A DNA stretch of 64,000 nt from Alphaproteobacteria bacterium (lineage in GTDB: Bacteria; Pseudomonadota; Alphaproteobacteria; Micavibrionales; Micavibrionaceae). Below the pieces are notes generated by a model. It searched no databases and was not told where the DNA came from. It worked only from the letters and a program-made list of their open reading frames with translations. Of this stretch, positions 50,257-59,024 are shown piece after piece. The translations under genes were made by a program, and so were the position numbers. Location of the stretch: NCBI GenBank assembly GCA_021776075.1, contig JAJFGQ010000084.1, forward strand, positions 1 through 64,000. The letters run 5' to 3'. The stretch's first letter is position 1; each line of letters opens with the position of its first letter.

Positions 50257-51375
50257 ATGGCTAAAGAAAAGAATCAAGCAGAACAACTTATAAAATCAAT
50301 GAGTAAGAAGTTTCTCATGGAGCCTTTTTCTAAAGCTAAGAAATCCAAGGATCCAAGTGAAAAAAAAGAATATATGACACAGGCTAGGGACTATAAGAAT
50401 TTTAAAAAAGCGGTTATAGGGGCAAAGGATGGAGATGGTAATGCCGTTTTTATTAAGCTTGGTAAAGAAGCAGCAAAAATGGATTCCCAAGATAAAGGAA
50501 AAAACTTTGGGGGCGCGATTGATAAAATAGACGCTGCTCTAAAACAGGATCCTGCTTTATTTAAAAAGATGACGAATTTTCTGAAAAAAAATCCAGATTT
50601 GGCTGAGTCGGGTATAAAAATGTTTTTTGCAAAACCGGACTTGATAAGTAAATCCGGGCAGATGGAGTCGCTTGCTTCTTTGTCAAAGAATAAAGGCTTT
50701 GATGAGTTTTTGGAAAGAGTGAATGAGCATGAGGGGCTGCAGAAAATATTTTTTGAAGGTGGCGATGGTTCGGGAAAAGCTTTGGATGAGCTTACCAAAG
50801 CAGCCAAAGAAAATCCTGATCTTTTTGTTCATATGAATAATTTTATGACCAACCACCCCGGTATGGTCGATGATGTAGCGAACCAGTTTTTGAATGATCC
50901 AACGGGAGCCATGTTTACGGTTCAGATGCATACGATGGTTGATCTGTTTCTTACGGAGATTGCCGGTTTTAGTCCTGATTTGGCTAAGTTTTTGCAACCT
51001 ATAGCAAATACGTTGATTTCTTTGTCAACTGCATTTGATGGTGTTTTGGGCGATTTTCAAAAAGATATTAAAGGCTTTTTTGGTCCAGAGGGAGAAGAGA
51101 AAAAAATAGAGGGTCAGAGTAGTAAAAATGGGAAATTGACAGAAGATATCCCTATAAAAAATGACAATGTGACCATTACAATGAAGAATGGGACTGTCGT
51201 TGAAATGCCGGCAAAAACCTATGAAACTCTAGAAGAAAAAGGACTTACAGGTCATTTTAAATCGGCAAATAGCACTGACAAAACTTCTGAGCCGTCGCAA
51301 GATAACTCTGACAAAGAAATAGTAAAAGAGGTTACGCAGACTACTGATAATACAGCAAATTTGGTGCCCGGATAA
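50257..51375 (+). CDS. Unknown helical protein with internal repeat; effector candidate
   Basis: 372 residues, Lys-rich and A+T-rich in codon use. No signal peptide. Residues 98-127 and 186-215 are related copies (D/N-P-x-LF-x-x-M-x-NF(L/M)-x-x-(N/H)P-x-x-x-x-x-x-x-x-x-F), 88 residues apart, within larger helical repeats. A hydrophobic stretch (about 222-262) could insert in a membrane. The C-terminal 90 residues are Ser/Thr/Asp/Lys-rich and look disordered, ending NTANLVPG. Unknown family. Downstream placement after a complete Dot/Icm block and a flexible polar C terminus would fit a secreted substrate, but no signal can be proven by eye. Confidence 0.72.
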   Translation: MAKEKNQAEQLIKSMSKKFLMEPFSKAKKSKDPSEKKEYMTQARDYKNFKKAVIGAKDGDGNAVFIKLGKEAAKMDSQDKGKNFGGAIDKIDAALKQDPALFKKMTNFLKKNPDLAESGIKMFFAKPDLISKSGQMESLASLSKNKGFDEFLERVNEHEGLQKIFFEGGDGSGKALDELTKAAKENPDLFVHMNNFMTNHPGMVDDVANQFLNDPTGAMFTVQMHTMVDLFLTEIAGFSPDLAKFLQPIANTLISLSTAFDGVLGDFQKDIKGFFGPEGEEKKIEGQSSKNGKLTEDIPIKNDNVTITMKNGTVVEMPAKTYETLEEKGLTGHFKSANSTDKTSEPSQDNSDKEIVKEVTQTTDNTANLVPG

Positions 51376-51395
51376 AAACGAAGGAGGACTATAAA

Positions 51396-51929
51396 ATGAA
51401 TCAAGCATTAGAAGATAATAAAGGGGTTTGTAAAGATGCCTTTTCTCAGGAATGTGCCCCGGTTATTTATGGGTTATATGAATCAATGAACACCAAGTTT
51501 ACAGTGGATAAGGATAATCCCGGTGCTGTTAACATGACAATTTCAGCAAGGGGTGCTGTCAATTATATTGACAATAATTCTGAAGCTCTTGTTGATGATA
51601 TTGTAAATAGTATAGAAAGAGCTGCTAGAAAAAAATTTACTCCTGAAGATAGAGAGATGAAAGAGCTGACTGTTGAGAGTGACTTAGATGATGCAAAAGC
51701 GGCCTTTATAACCTTAGATGAAGAGGGGGAAATGAATCTGAGCAGACAAAAGTTGAATCAAAAGCTTGCGGGGGTTGGATTTGAAGGGGGAGTTTCTGGA
51801 ATGATAGATGCGGCTAAGCAGTCTATGGGGTCTATGCAGAATCCAGAGCAAAAGTCTGTTATGGAGTCTGCTCTTGCGAAAGCGGAAACAGCAACAACGG
51901 TACATGTTTCTAATGCGCCGGCACCGTAA
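51396..51929 (+). CDS. Unknown soluble protein
   Basis: 177 residues, preceded by a strong ribosome site (GAAGGAGGA). No signal peptide. Two Cys near the N terminus (GVCKDAFSQECAP), an acidic helix-rich middle and an Ala/Lys/Met-rich C-terminal helix with SGMIDAAKQSMGSMQNPEQK. No family recognised. It is the last of three consecutive unknown genes on the plus strand, 20 bases after the previous one, and ends 13 bases from convergent ubiH-like gene. Confidence 0.7.
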   Translation: MNQALEDNKGVCKDAFSQECAPVIYGLYESMNTKFTVDKDNPGAVNMTISARGAVNYIDNNSEALVDDIVNSIERAARKKFTPEDREMKELTVESDLDDAKAAFITLDEEGEMNLSRQKLNQKLAGVGFEGGVSGMIDAAKQSMGSMQNPEQKSVMESALAKAETATTVHVSNAPAP

Positions 51930-51942
51930 GAAGATTTTGTTC

Positions 51943-53190
51943 TCAAGCCGCTTCTTTTTCACGGATCAGGTCCGGTAATATCCCTGCCGATCCCATGGCC
52001 TGTTTCATGAAAAACCGTTTGGCAAAAGGCAGGCGTGAAACAGCACGTAACCCGGCGCGTCTGGCTATGCGGACGGGCGCGATGTTGTTGGAAAATAGTT
52101 TAACAAAGCCGTCACAGGTTCCGGCCATGGCCATATTATCAAAGCGTCGTTGCCGCTGGTAATTTTGTAAAAGGGTTGGACCTCCCGGGTCGTAGCCTTT
52201 TTGCACGGCACTTGTTACAAGCGTTGACAGTGCCGCAATATCCCGGAATCCCAGATTAAGCCCTTGCCCCGCAATGGGGTGTATACCGTGTGCCGCATCG
52301 GCAACAAGAGCCATGCGTGGCGCGATGTAGTTGTGGGCGTGGATAAGACTCAGCGGGTATGAAAAGCGTTTTTCGATTTGGTGGACGTTGCCGTAGAAAT
52401 CCGGGAATCGAGCATTCAGGGCGGCATCAAAAACATCCTGATCGTAGTGAATGGCGGAGTCTTTTTCCGGTTTATGCTCCGTCCAGACGATGGATGAGCG
52501 ATGCGCACCGCTTTTGGGGTCGTCGGTTAAAGGCAGGATGGCGAACGGGCCTTCGGGGCGAAAATTTTCTACGGCCGTGTTTTTATGCGGGTTTGTATGT
52601 GTAGCGGTGCATACAATAGCGCGCTGGTTATAGGACCATCCCCGCGTAGCAATACCCATCCATTCCCGCGTAAAAGAGCCGCGCCCGTCTGCACCCACAA
52701 CAAGCGGCGCGGAAAAAGCCTGCCCGTCTTCCAGATGAACGGTCACTTTGTCTTCATCACGGGAGAAATCAAGGATTTTGGCCGGGGCAATATGAGTGGC
52801 TGTTTTGAGTGCGGAAACGCGCTCAAACATGGCGCGCCGCATCAGGCGGTTTTCGGCAATCCAGCCGAATGTACGGTCATCAACTTCACTGCTGTTAAAT
52901 TCCAGAAGGACGGGCGAATCACCATCCTGAATGTGAATGGTGCTGATGGGGCAAGAATTATGTGCCATGCCACTCCAAATTCCGGCGGCTTCCAGTACTT
53001 TACGGGATCCGTATGAAACAGCTGTGGTGCGGCCGTCAAAGGCTGTTTTAAGCTGTGTGTCAGGGGCATCCCGATCAATGCATAGGACCTTGACATCATG
53101 CGTGGCTAATAAGGCGGTTAACGTTAATCCCGCTAATCCACCGCCAACGATAATGACATCATGTTCAGCTGTTGGTTTCTTTTTCTTCAT
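51943..53190 (-). CDS. UbiH/UbiF/COQ6-family FAD monooxygenase
   Basis: 415 residues. The FAD-binding Rossmann motif is DVIIVGGGLAGLTLTALL near residue 11. The mid-chain GADGRGSFTREWMG and the second FAD motif ALVADAAHGIHPIAGQGLNLGFRDIAAL (about 305-333) are standard for the ubiquinone-ring hydroxylases. It should hydroxylate the ring during ubiquinone synthesis; which of the three ring positions cannot be told from sequence. It is convergent with the unknown gene group and stands 39 bases from the outer-membrane protein gene, both on the minus strand. Confidence 0.92.
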   Translation of the reverse strand: MKKKKPTAEHDVIIVGGGLAGLTLTALLATHDVKVLCIDRDAPDTQLKTAFDGRTTAVSYGSRKVLEAAGIWSGMAHNSCPISTIHIQDGDSPVLLEFNSSEVDDRTFGWIAENRLMRRAMFERVSALKTATHIAPAKILDFSRDEDKVTVHLEDGQAFSAPLVVGADGRGSFTREWMGIATRGWSYNQRAIVCTATHTNPHKNTAVENFRPEGPFAILPLTDDPKSGAHRSSIVWTEHKPEKDSAIHYDQDVFDAALNARFPDFYGNVHQIEKRFSYPLSLIHAHNYIAPRMALVADAAHGIHPIAGQGLNLGFRDIAALSTLVTSAVQKGYDPGGPTLLQNYQRQRRFDNMAMAGTCDGFVKLFSNNIAPVRIARRAGLRAVSRLPFAKRFFMKQAMGSAGILPDLIREKEAA

Positions 53191-53229
53191 AACGCCTAGG
53201 ATACAAGGAAAAGAAGCGCTGTAAAGACT

Positions 53230-53883
53230 CTATTGGAACAGATCGACGGGAATATCATATTCCAGACCGAGGCGGAACTCATGGGTGCTGTAACCAAAAT
53301 CATATGTGCCGACTTCTATGTCTGAGGTGCCTAAAATTCTGTAACTTCCTGTGAAGGCCATGTTTGGTTTGACCCTGTATCTCAGGCCACTTCCCAGTTG
53401 CCATGCAAAATCCTTTGAATTACCAAGGGCATCCGGGGCCAAACCGGAACTGTCGTCAATCTCCGTATCGTTAAATGCCAGCCCGCCGCCAAAAGAGATA
53501 AAGGGCTCTACATTTTTCCATTTCATGTCTATGTCATAATAGAAATTAACCATCCAGAGCCATGTTTCCATGCTTCCGCCCAGAGGAAAGGTACCGGCAT
53601 TACTAAAATCAATATTATCCATGTCGGCCTTGCGGTAGGATAGCTCCCCTTCTACACGCCATTTTGGTGTCAGGCGTAAACCCAGAGCGCCGCCGAAAGA
53701 TTGTGTGTTTTGAAATTTGATATCGCCGCTGGTCGGAACGCTTTTTTCATTAAATCCGCTGTCCCGAAAGGCGTTTAGACCTAAATAGCCCGCGAAATAA
53801 AGACGGCTGGATTGTGCCTGTGCAGGATTTGCCAGAAACAACAGTCCAACTATGACTACAAAAGCAGCGCACGCTTTTTTCAT
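53230..53883 (-). CDS. Outer-membrane beta-barrel protein (OmpA-type barrel)
   Basis: 217 residues from the ATG at 53883, giving a clean signal peptide MKKACAAFVVIVGLLFLANP with cleavage after AQA. The mature chain is alternating beta strands: LYFAGYLGLNAF, FGGALGLRLTPKWRVEGELSY, VNFYYDIDMKWKNVEPFISFGGGLAF, LGSGLRYRVKPNMAFTGSYRIL, and a terminal strand EFRLGLEYDIPVDLFQ. That is an eight-stranded barrel of the outer-membrane-protein type without a peptidoglycan-binding domain. Function unknown. The upstream 17 codons in frame are not native. Confidence 0.85.
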   Translation of the reverse strand: MKKACAAFVVIVGLLFLANPAQAQSSRLYFAGYLGLNAFRDSGFNEKSVPTSGDIKFQNTQSFGGALGLRLTPKWRVEGELSYRKADMDNIDFSNAGTFPLGGSMETWLWMVNFYYDIDMKWKNVEPFISFGGGLAFNDTEIDDSSGLAPDALGNSKDFAWQLGSGLRYRVKPNMAFTGSYRILGTSDIEVGTYDFGYSTHEFRLGLEYDIPVDLFQ

Positions 53884-54005
53884 CTTTTTTGTCTTTCGAA
53901 TAATGGCCGAACAGGCCGGAGGGGCATCAAACACTACAAAGAGTTTATACCAATCTGGCGTCCAGAGGCAAGTGTTGCTGTCCTGAGCAAATGAAAGGGC
54001 CGTGC

Positions 54006-54626
54006 TTAGGCGATGGGGGCGTCGACTTTGACGGGTAAATCAGCCGCAATAGGCTCATCATCCAGCATTTCGATCATGCCGCCCGGCTGCACCGCAAAAT
54101 TGGCAATAAAGAGGGCGTTGGAATAAAAGACGACACCATCGCATAAATATTCGCCTTTCTCATTTTTTCCTTCATAGGTTGCCGGACGAATTGTTCCCTC
54201 GATAACGGCCCGGGTCTGGTCGTCCATTTCCTGAGGCATATCAGGGTTGTCAGTGGATTCAACAATCAGGAAGGGGCCTTCTTCTCCTCTGACGAAGAAA
54301 CAGAAAAAATGCAAATAATCCAGTATGTTTTCTTCAGTTAATTTAACCGGCGCGGCGTGGTTGACCTCATGAATCGGTGGAGAGGTTCCGTTTAAACGGA
54401 ATAAATTACCCTCCAGCGTCAGGTAATAAACATTAAGGTTTTTTGGTGTCCAGTTGGGGTCGCGGACACGAACCAGAACAACCTGATCGTAAAAGGGTAA
54501 GGCGCGCCATGAGACTTGTGTCGTTTGTGGCGATGTTTTGAATTTTCCATCAATAGGTTCAACCTGTTCCAGAAAACCCTGTAATTCTTCCCCTGTTACC
54601 GGGTTCCAGTTATTATCATCGTACAT
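54006..54626 (-). CDS. Conserved hypothetical soluble protein
   Basis: 206 residues. No signal peptide, membrane segment or motif that I can name. The chain looks mostly beta (QVVLVRVRDPNWTPKNLNVYYLTLEGNLFRL, ILDYLHFFCFFVRGEEGPFLIVES, ALFIANFAVQPGGMIEML) with an acidic Pro-rich end. It stands alone between the outer-membrane protein gene and the rpmH promoter region. Its reading frame is long and has a codon pattern like its neighbours, so I take it as real. Function unknown. Confidence 0.75.
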   Translation of the reverse strand: MYDDNNWNPVTGEELQGFLEQVEPIDGKFKTSPQTTQVSWRALPFYDQVVLVRVRDPNWTPKNLNVYYLTLEGNLFRLNGTSPPIHEVNHAAPVKLTEENILDYLHFFCFFVRGEEGPFLIVESTDNPDMPQEMDDQTRAVIEGTIRPATYEGKNEKGEYLCDGVVFYSNALFIANFAVQPGGMIEMLDDEPIAADLPVKVDAPIA

Positions 54627-54783
54627 GTACGGTTCCTTTTAGTTCTGTTATGCCGCTAACTTAACAAAATTTAACCCATCTATCATGGCAGACAGAGCCA
54701 TTTTGTGCAAAGCCCGATTTCAGAGAAATTATGCCTTTTGTTTGGATTGGTCAAAGAAATAATTAATTTGTATTCTGAAATCA

Positions 54784-54812
54784 TTGACATCTGCTGCTGA
54801 AATCGTTATACA
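54784..54812 (+). promoter_or_regulatory. Sigma-70 promoter of the rpmH-rnpA-yidD-yidC unit
   Basis: TTGACA (54784-54789) and TATACA (54807-54812) with a 17-base spacer, 55 bases ahead of the rpmH start. This is a near-consensus pair in the position expected for a strongly expressed ribosomal protein gene. The rest of the ~240-base gap (54627-54867) shows no gene and no DnaA-box cluster that I could see. Confidence 0.75.
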
Positions 54813-54867
54813 CGCCCCTTATTGATAACATTAACCGATTTATATTGAAGAAACGGAGCGCCGTATT

Positions 54868-55002
54868 ATGAAACGTACATTCCAGCCCAGCCGCTTAATT
54901 CGTAAGCGCCGTCATGGTTTTCGCTCCCGTATGGCGACAAGAACAGGACGTGCTATTTTGGCCCGTCGGCGCGCAAAGGGCCGTAAGGTTCTGTCAGCCT
55001 GA
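54868..55002 (+). CDS. rpmH: 50S ribosomal protein L34
   Basis: 44 residues, too short for many gene tracks. [20 protein letters not shown] is the canonical L34 start, and the chain ends KGRKVLSA. Very basic, as expected for a rRNA-binding protein of the large subunit. A CGGAG ribosome site precedes the ATG and a near-consensus promoter lies upstream. It heads the conserved rpmH-rnpA-yidD-yidC order; dnaA, the usual divergent neighbour in many bacteria, is not here. Confidence 0.98.
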   Translation: MKRTFQPSRLIRKRRHGFRSRMATRTGRAILARRRAKGRKVLSA

Positions 55003-55017
55003 GCGGTTGTTACCGCC

Positions 55018-55386
55018 ATGCATGCTTTGAAAAAGGATATGAGAATGTTGGATCGTTTGAAAAAACGGTCCGATTTTTTGTGCGTACAAAAAGAGGGCAA
55101 AAAATGGGTGTCGAAAAGCCTGATTTTGCAGGCTATGGGGACTGAGACGGGAATGGTACGATTTGGTCTTACGGTTAGTCGGCGCGTGAGTAAGTCGGCT
55201 GTGAAGCGCAATAGAATCAAAAGGCGGTTGCGGGCGGTTGTCTATGATATTTTACCGTTTTACGCTTGTGATGATGCTGATTATGTTTTAATTGGACGTC
55301 AGGAAACGGCGGACCGCTCCTATGCTGATCTGACAAACGATCTGAAATGGTGTTTGAAAAAACTGGAGTTTGAAAAAAAGAGATGA
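55018..55386 (+). CDS. rnpA: Ribonuclease P protein component
   Basis: 122 residues with the start at 55018; an ATG at 55039 with AAAAAGGAT upstream is a likely alternative, giving 115 residues. The protein subunit helps the RNase P RNA mature tRNA 5' ends. The family signature is KSAVKRNRIKRRLRAVVYD around residue 60-78, with the N-terminal LKKRSDFLCVQKEGKK. Overlaps yidD by four bases (ATGA). Confidence 0.95.
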   Translation: MHALKKDMRMLDRLKKRSDFLCVQKEGKKWVSKSLILQAMGTETGMVRFGLTVSRRVSKSAVKRNRIKRRLRAVVYDILPFYACDDADYVLIGRQETADRSYADLTNDLKWCLKKLEFEKKR

Positions 55387-55658
55387 GTATAAATTTGTTT
55401 TTTATTCGGGTTCTCCAGTTTCCTGTCAGACTTTATGCATGGTTTTTTTCACCATTATCCGGACCGCAATGCCGTTTTTATCCGACATGTTCGTCCTATA
55501 TGTTGCAGGCCATTGAAAAACACGGCGTTTTAAAAGGGCTTTTTCTTGGTACAAAACGTATTTTTTGTTGTCACCCATGGTCTTCTGCCCCTGCCTGTGA
55601 TTCTGTGCCGGAACGGTTTGCCTGGAGCAGTATCTTCCGCTATAAACGCACTCATTAG
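55383..55658 (+). CDS. yidD: Membrane protein insertion efficiency factor YidD
   Basis: 91 residues. Family features are SPLSGPQCRFYPTCSSYMLQAIEKHG and the C-terminal CCHPW segment; three to four conserved Cys are present. The N-terminal amphipathic helix anchors it on the inner membrane, where it assists YidC-dependent insertion. Start overlaps rnpA, and yidC follows 25 bases later, as usual. Confidence 0.95.
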   Translation: MSINLFFIRVLQFPVRLYAWFFSPLSGPQCRFYPTCSSYMLQAIEKHGVLKGLFLGTKRIFCCHPWSSAPACDSVPERFAWSSIFRYKRTH

Positions 55659-55683
55659 GACTATGACCCGGGAATGAAATATC

Positions 55684-57618
55684 ATGATTAACGATAAAGA
55701 CCAGATGCATCCTGACGATATACGCAATCTTATTATTTTTGGTGTTGCGGCGATGCTGATGTGGTTTTTGTTCGATACTTATCTTTTGGAGCCGCGGCTT
55801 GAAAAAATCAAAGAATCACAAGAAGCGCAAATTGTGGCGGCAGAACATAAGGAAGAGCAGATTCGTTTGGGGATTGTTGAGAGTATCGTGCCCCCACAGC
55901 TCACGAAACCACGCGCGGCAGTCATTGCGGATATTCCCCGCTTAAAGATAGATAACGGTTCTATTTTCGGCTCTATGGCGCTTGTCGGTGGACGGATTGA
56001 TGACCTGAGCTTTCAGGACCATTATGATACGCTGGAAAAAACGGAGCATGTTGTTTTGTTATCACCCGCCGGAACCGAATATCCGCGTTATGTTGAGATG
56101 GGATGGGTTGCCGGTGATACGACGATTAAAGTTCCCGATCATGATACACGCTGGCAGGTAGAAGGAAATGACCTTTTAACACAGGGGCACCCTGTGACGG
56201 TTTATTGGAATAACGATCAGGGTTTGCGTTTTGAACGCTATATGGAACTCGACGATCACTACATGTTTAAAATTACTCAGCGTATTGTTAATAACGGCAG
56301 TAAGGCGGTTACGCTGTTTTCCTATGGGCTCATAACGCAACATGACCTGTCTCAGTATATGGGCAGCAGAAGTATTGTTCATGAAGGCCCGATTGCTTAT
56401 GTTGCCGGCGAGCTTATGGAACGTTCCTACAGAAAAATGAAAAAAACTGTACAGGAAGAGGCGCAAGCAGCAGAGGGATGGATCGGAATTACTGATAAAT
56501 ACTGGCTGACGACGCTGATCCCAGACCAGACAGTGCAGACAAAATTCCGTTTTGTTTATAGCCCGTCGCTTCAAGAGGGTGATCGAGAAAAATATCAGGT
56601 TGATATTATGGGGGGGGCAACGGTTGTCGCTGCGGGTCAAAGTGGCGCTGTGACAACGCGTTTGTTTTCCGGGGCAAAAGAAATCAAGCTGTTGGGGCAA
56701 TACGAGAAATCAGAAAATATCAGGCATTTTGATCTGACCGTAGATTTTGGAATGTATTACTTTATGACCAAGCCTTTCTTTTACATTCTTGATTTTTTTG
56801 GTGGGCTGGTTGGTAATTTTGGCATCGCGATTATCATGTTGACGGTCCTAATTCGGGCCGCTGTCTTTCCTTTGGCGAATACGTCTTTCCGTTCTTTTGC
56901 AAAATTAAAGGAAATATCGCCGCAGATGAAGGAAATGCGGGATAAATATTCAGATGATAAGGAGAAGCTGCAGAAGGAGTTGGTTAAGCTTTATGAGCGG
57001 GAAAAGGTTAATCCTGCGGCGGGTTGTTTTCCTATTTTGCTTCAAATTCCGATTTTCTTTGCTCTCTATAAGGTCCTGAATATGACGATCGAAATGCGTC
57101 ATGCACCATTTTTCGGTTGGATTAAGGATCTTTCGGCGCCAGATCCGACAACGGTTTTTAATTTGTTTGGTCTCATTCCCTGGCAGCCACCATCCCCCCT
57201 GATGATCGGTGTGTGGCCTTGTTTGATGCTCTTGGCCATGATGGTACAGAAAAGGCTAAATCCACCGCCACAGGATCCTAATCAGGCCTTTATGATGAAT
57301 TTAATGCCATTTTTTATGGCCTATATTCTGGCTAAATTTTCAGCGGGTCTTGTGATTTACTGGACGTTTAGCAACATTTTATCCGTTGTTCAGCAATATA
57401 TCATTATGCGTTCGATGGGTGTGGAGGTGCATTTATTTAAATGGGGCAAGGCAGAGAAAGAGATGGCGGCCATGGTGAAAGACGGGCCAGTTGTTCATCC
57501 TGGATTGGGAGTGATAGAGGATGAAATTGAAGACGCTTTGTCTGGCCATGATAAGGCCGTTAAAAAAGAAAAAGCGATCTCGCCACCAAAACCGAAAAAG
57601 AAACGAAAGAAAAAATAA
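55684..57618 (+). CDS. yidC: Membrane protein insertase YidC
   Basis: 644 residues. An N-terminal membrane helix (about 15-34), a large periplasmic beta-sandwich domain (about 80-350) and then the conserved insertase domain with five helices, starting FGIAIIMLTVLIRAAVFPLA and with the cytoplasmic hairpin KEISPQMKEMRDKYSDDKEK, then NPAAGCFPILLQIPIFFALY. The C-terminal tail is Lys-rich, as in alphaproteobacterial YidC that binds ribosomes. It inserts proteins alone or with SecYEG, and would serve the many Dot/Icm inner-membrane subunits as well. Confidence 0.97.
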   Translation: MINDKDQMHPDDIRNLIIFGVAAMLMWFLFDTYLLEPRLEKIKESQEAQIVAAEHKEEQIRLGIVESIVPPQLTKPRAAVIADIPRLKIDNGSIFGSMALVGGRIDDLSFQDHYDTLEKTEHVVLLSPAGTEYPRYVEMGWVAGDTTIKVPDHDTRWQVEGNDLLTQGHPVTVYWNNDQGLRFERYMELDDHYMFKITQRIVNNGSKAVTLFSYGLITQHDLSQYMGSRSIVHEGPIAYVAGELMERSYRKMKKTVQEEAQAAEGWIGITDKYWLTTLIPDQTVQTKFRFVYSPSLQEGDREKYQVDIMGGATVVAAGQSGAVTTRLFSGAKEIKLLGQYEKSENIRHFDLTVDFGMYYFMTKPFFYILDFFGGLVGNFGIAIIMLTVLIRAAVFPLANTSFRSFAKLKEISPQMKEMRDKYSDDKEKLQKELVKLYEREKVNPAAGCFPILLQIPIFFALYKVLNMTIEMRHAPFFGWIKDLSAPDPTTVFNLFGLIPWQPPSPLMIGVWPCLMLLAMMVQKRLNPPPQDPNQAFMMNLMPFFMAYILAKFSAGLVIYWTFSNILSVVQQYIIMRSMGVEVHLFKWGKAEKEMAAMVKDGPVVHPGLGVIEDEIEDALSGHDKAVKKEKAISPPKPKKKRKKK

Positions 57619-57643
57619 CAGTAACAGTTGTTAGGGCGTGTTG

Positions 57644-58279
57644 ATGCAAGACCAATTTACATATCTGGAAATTGAAACGGCCCGGAAAATTTTTGCCGGT
57701 GACTGTGACTTCATGCTTGGTGTGGCCGGGCTGGAACAATTGCCGGTATCGGACAAGCCGGAAGTGGCTTTTGCCGGGCGCTCGAATGTCGGAAAATCGT
57801 CTTTGATTAATGCTCTGACGGGGCGTAAGGCCTTGGCTCGCACCTCTCATACTCCTGGCCGGACGCAACAGCTTAATTATTTTGATCTGGGTAGCGTCTT
57901 TTATTTTGTTGATATGCCGGGTTATGGTTACGCGAAGGTTTCAAAGACACAGAAGGATGAATGGAACAAGCTCATCCGTGATTATTTGCGCGGCAGACCA
58001 ACGCTACGATGCGTATTTATATTAATTGATGCTCGGCACGGTCTGAAAGATAATGATCAGGAAATTATGAAGATGTTGGATGAAACGGCTGTGCCCTACC
58101 GGATTGTACTGACAAAATCTGATAAGCCGAAACAGGGAGAGCTGGCAAAAATAGCCGATCAGACGACGGCACAGCTAGGCAAACATGCAGCAGCTTTTCC
58201 TGAGGTCATGATGACTAGTGCTCATAAAAATCAGGGCATGGAAGAATTGAGAGCGACTATTTTAAAGCTGACGTCCTGA
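57644..58279 (+). CDS. engB: Ribosome biogenesis GTP-binding protein EngB/YsxC
   Basis: 211 residues from the ATG at 57644 (AGGGCG upstream); a GTG two codons earlier is possible. GTPase motifs are clear: G1 GRSNVGKS (about 45-52), G3 DMPGYGYA, G4 TKSDK and the SAHKNQG G5 region. EngB helps assemble the 50S subunit. It follows yidC closely, a common alphaproteobacterial order, though the argB gene that often comes next is missing here. Confidence 0.96.
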   Translation: MQDQFTYLEIETARKIFAGDCDFMLGVAGLEQLPVSDKPEVAFAGRSNVGKSSLINALTGRKALARTSHTPGRTQQLNYFDLGSVFYFVDMPGYGYAKVSKTQKDEWNKLIRDYLRGRPTLRCVFILIDARHGLKDNDQEIMKMLDETAVPYRIVLTKSDKPKQGELAKIADQTTAQLGKHAAAFPEVMMTSAHKNQGMEELRATILKLTS

Positions 58280-58281
58280 GT

Positions 58282-59004
58282 TTAACGCTGTTCAATCACA
58301 CTGTAATAGCTCCACATTGTACCGGCGGCGTTTGATACGCATAAAGTGGGCCGTCCATCGCAGGCAGCGCATTCGGCAATGTCCAGATCATTGTTTGGGG
58401 CATTTGTGTGAAGTGTGGCATCAATCAGGATTTTATTTATATCTACGGTCAGTGTCGGTATGACTGCAGACCCCGTAAGTTTTTCATTGATTCGGGCGCA
58501 GATTGTCTGATCAATCTGGTGCGCGACAAGGATAACATCTGTTCCTGTTGTTTGCGTCCATTCCACATTGTTAAAGCTGCCCATATACCAGCCGGGGGCC
58601 GGGTCTGTGTTCACTTGATTAACGGCTTCTGTCGGGAGCTGCGGTAGAGTGAGGGCGCCGCCCTCGGGGTGAAAAACCTTGTGAATGTGAGGGGGAGTAG
58701 CGTAAGCCAGCCCGTCATCCGGTATTGTAAAAACAAGATCGTCTATTTCGCTGCCGGTATAGGCCATACGGTTCACAGCCTGTTGGATATGACTCGCGGT
58801 TTGTATGATTTGGGTGGACTGTAATTCTATTTTTTCTTCTGCCAGTGTCCCGGATTCGGAACTGTCAGTCTGTCGTGAGAGAACAAAGCTTAAAGCGGCG
58901 AACAGAGCGACGGCGATCAGGACATAAATCATGGCGTTGCCGTGCTCCCCCCTGCGAGGAGAACGAAGTGATGAAGATGAAAAAGACTTGTCGATTTTGT
59001 TCAT
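58282..59004 (-). CDS. Pilin-like membrane-anchored protein
   Basis: 240 residues. A basic N terminus rich in Ser/Arg is followed by GEHGNAMIYVLIAVALFAALSFVLSRQ, which resembles a class III prepilin signal with the hydrophobic stalk of a type IV pilin or pseudopilin. The expected Glu at position 5 of the mature chain is not present, so processing is uncertain. The globular part has four Cys near the C terminus (TICARI, ECAACDG, TLCVS). No pilus assembly genes are adjacent. It converges with engB and diverges from rmuC. Confidence 0.6.
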   Translation of the reverse strand: MNKIDKSFSSSSLRSPRRGEHGNAMIYVLIAVALFAALSFVLSRQTDSSESGTLAEEKIELQSTQIIQTASHIQQAVNRMAYTGSEIDDLVFTIPDDGLAYATPPHIHKVFHPEGGALTLPQLPTEAVNQVNTDPAPGWYMGSFNNVEWTQTTGTDVILVAHQIDQTICARINEKLTGSAVIPTLTVDINKILIDATLHTNAPNNDLDIAECAACDGRPTLCVSNAAGTMWSYYSVIEQR

Positions 59005-59024
59005 AACGATGCTATTCTACGCGA

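Noticed and set aside
54627-54867. Chromosome replication origin next to rpmH
   Set aside because: No dnaA gene and no cluster of DnaA boxes was seen; the region is explained by a promoter and leader for rpmH.
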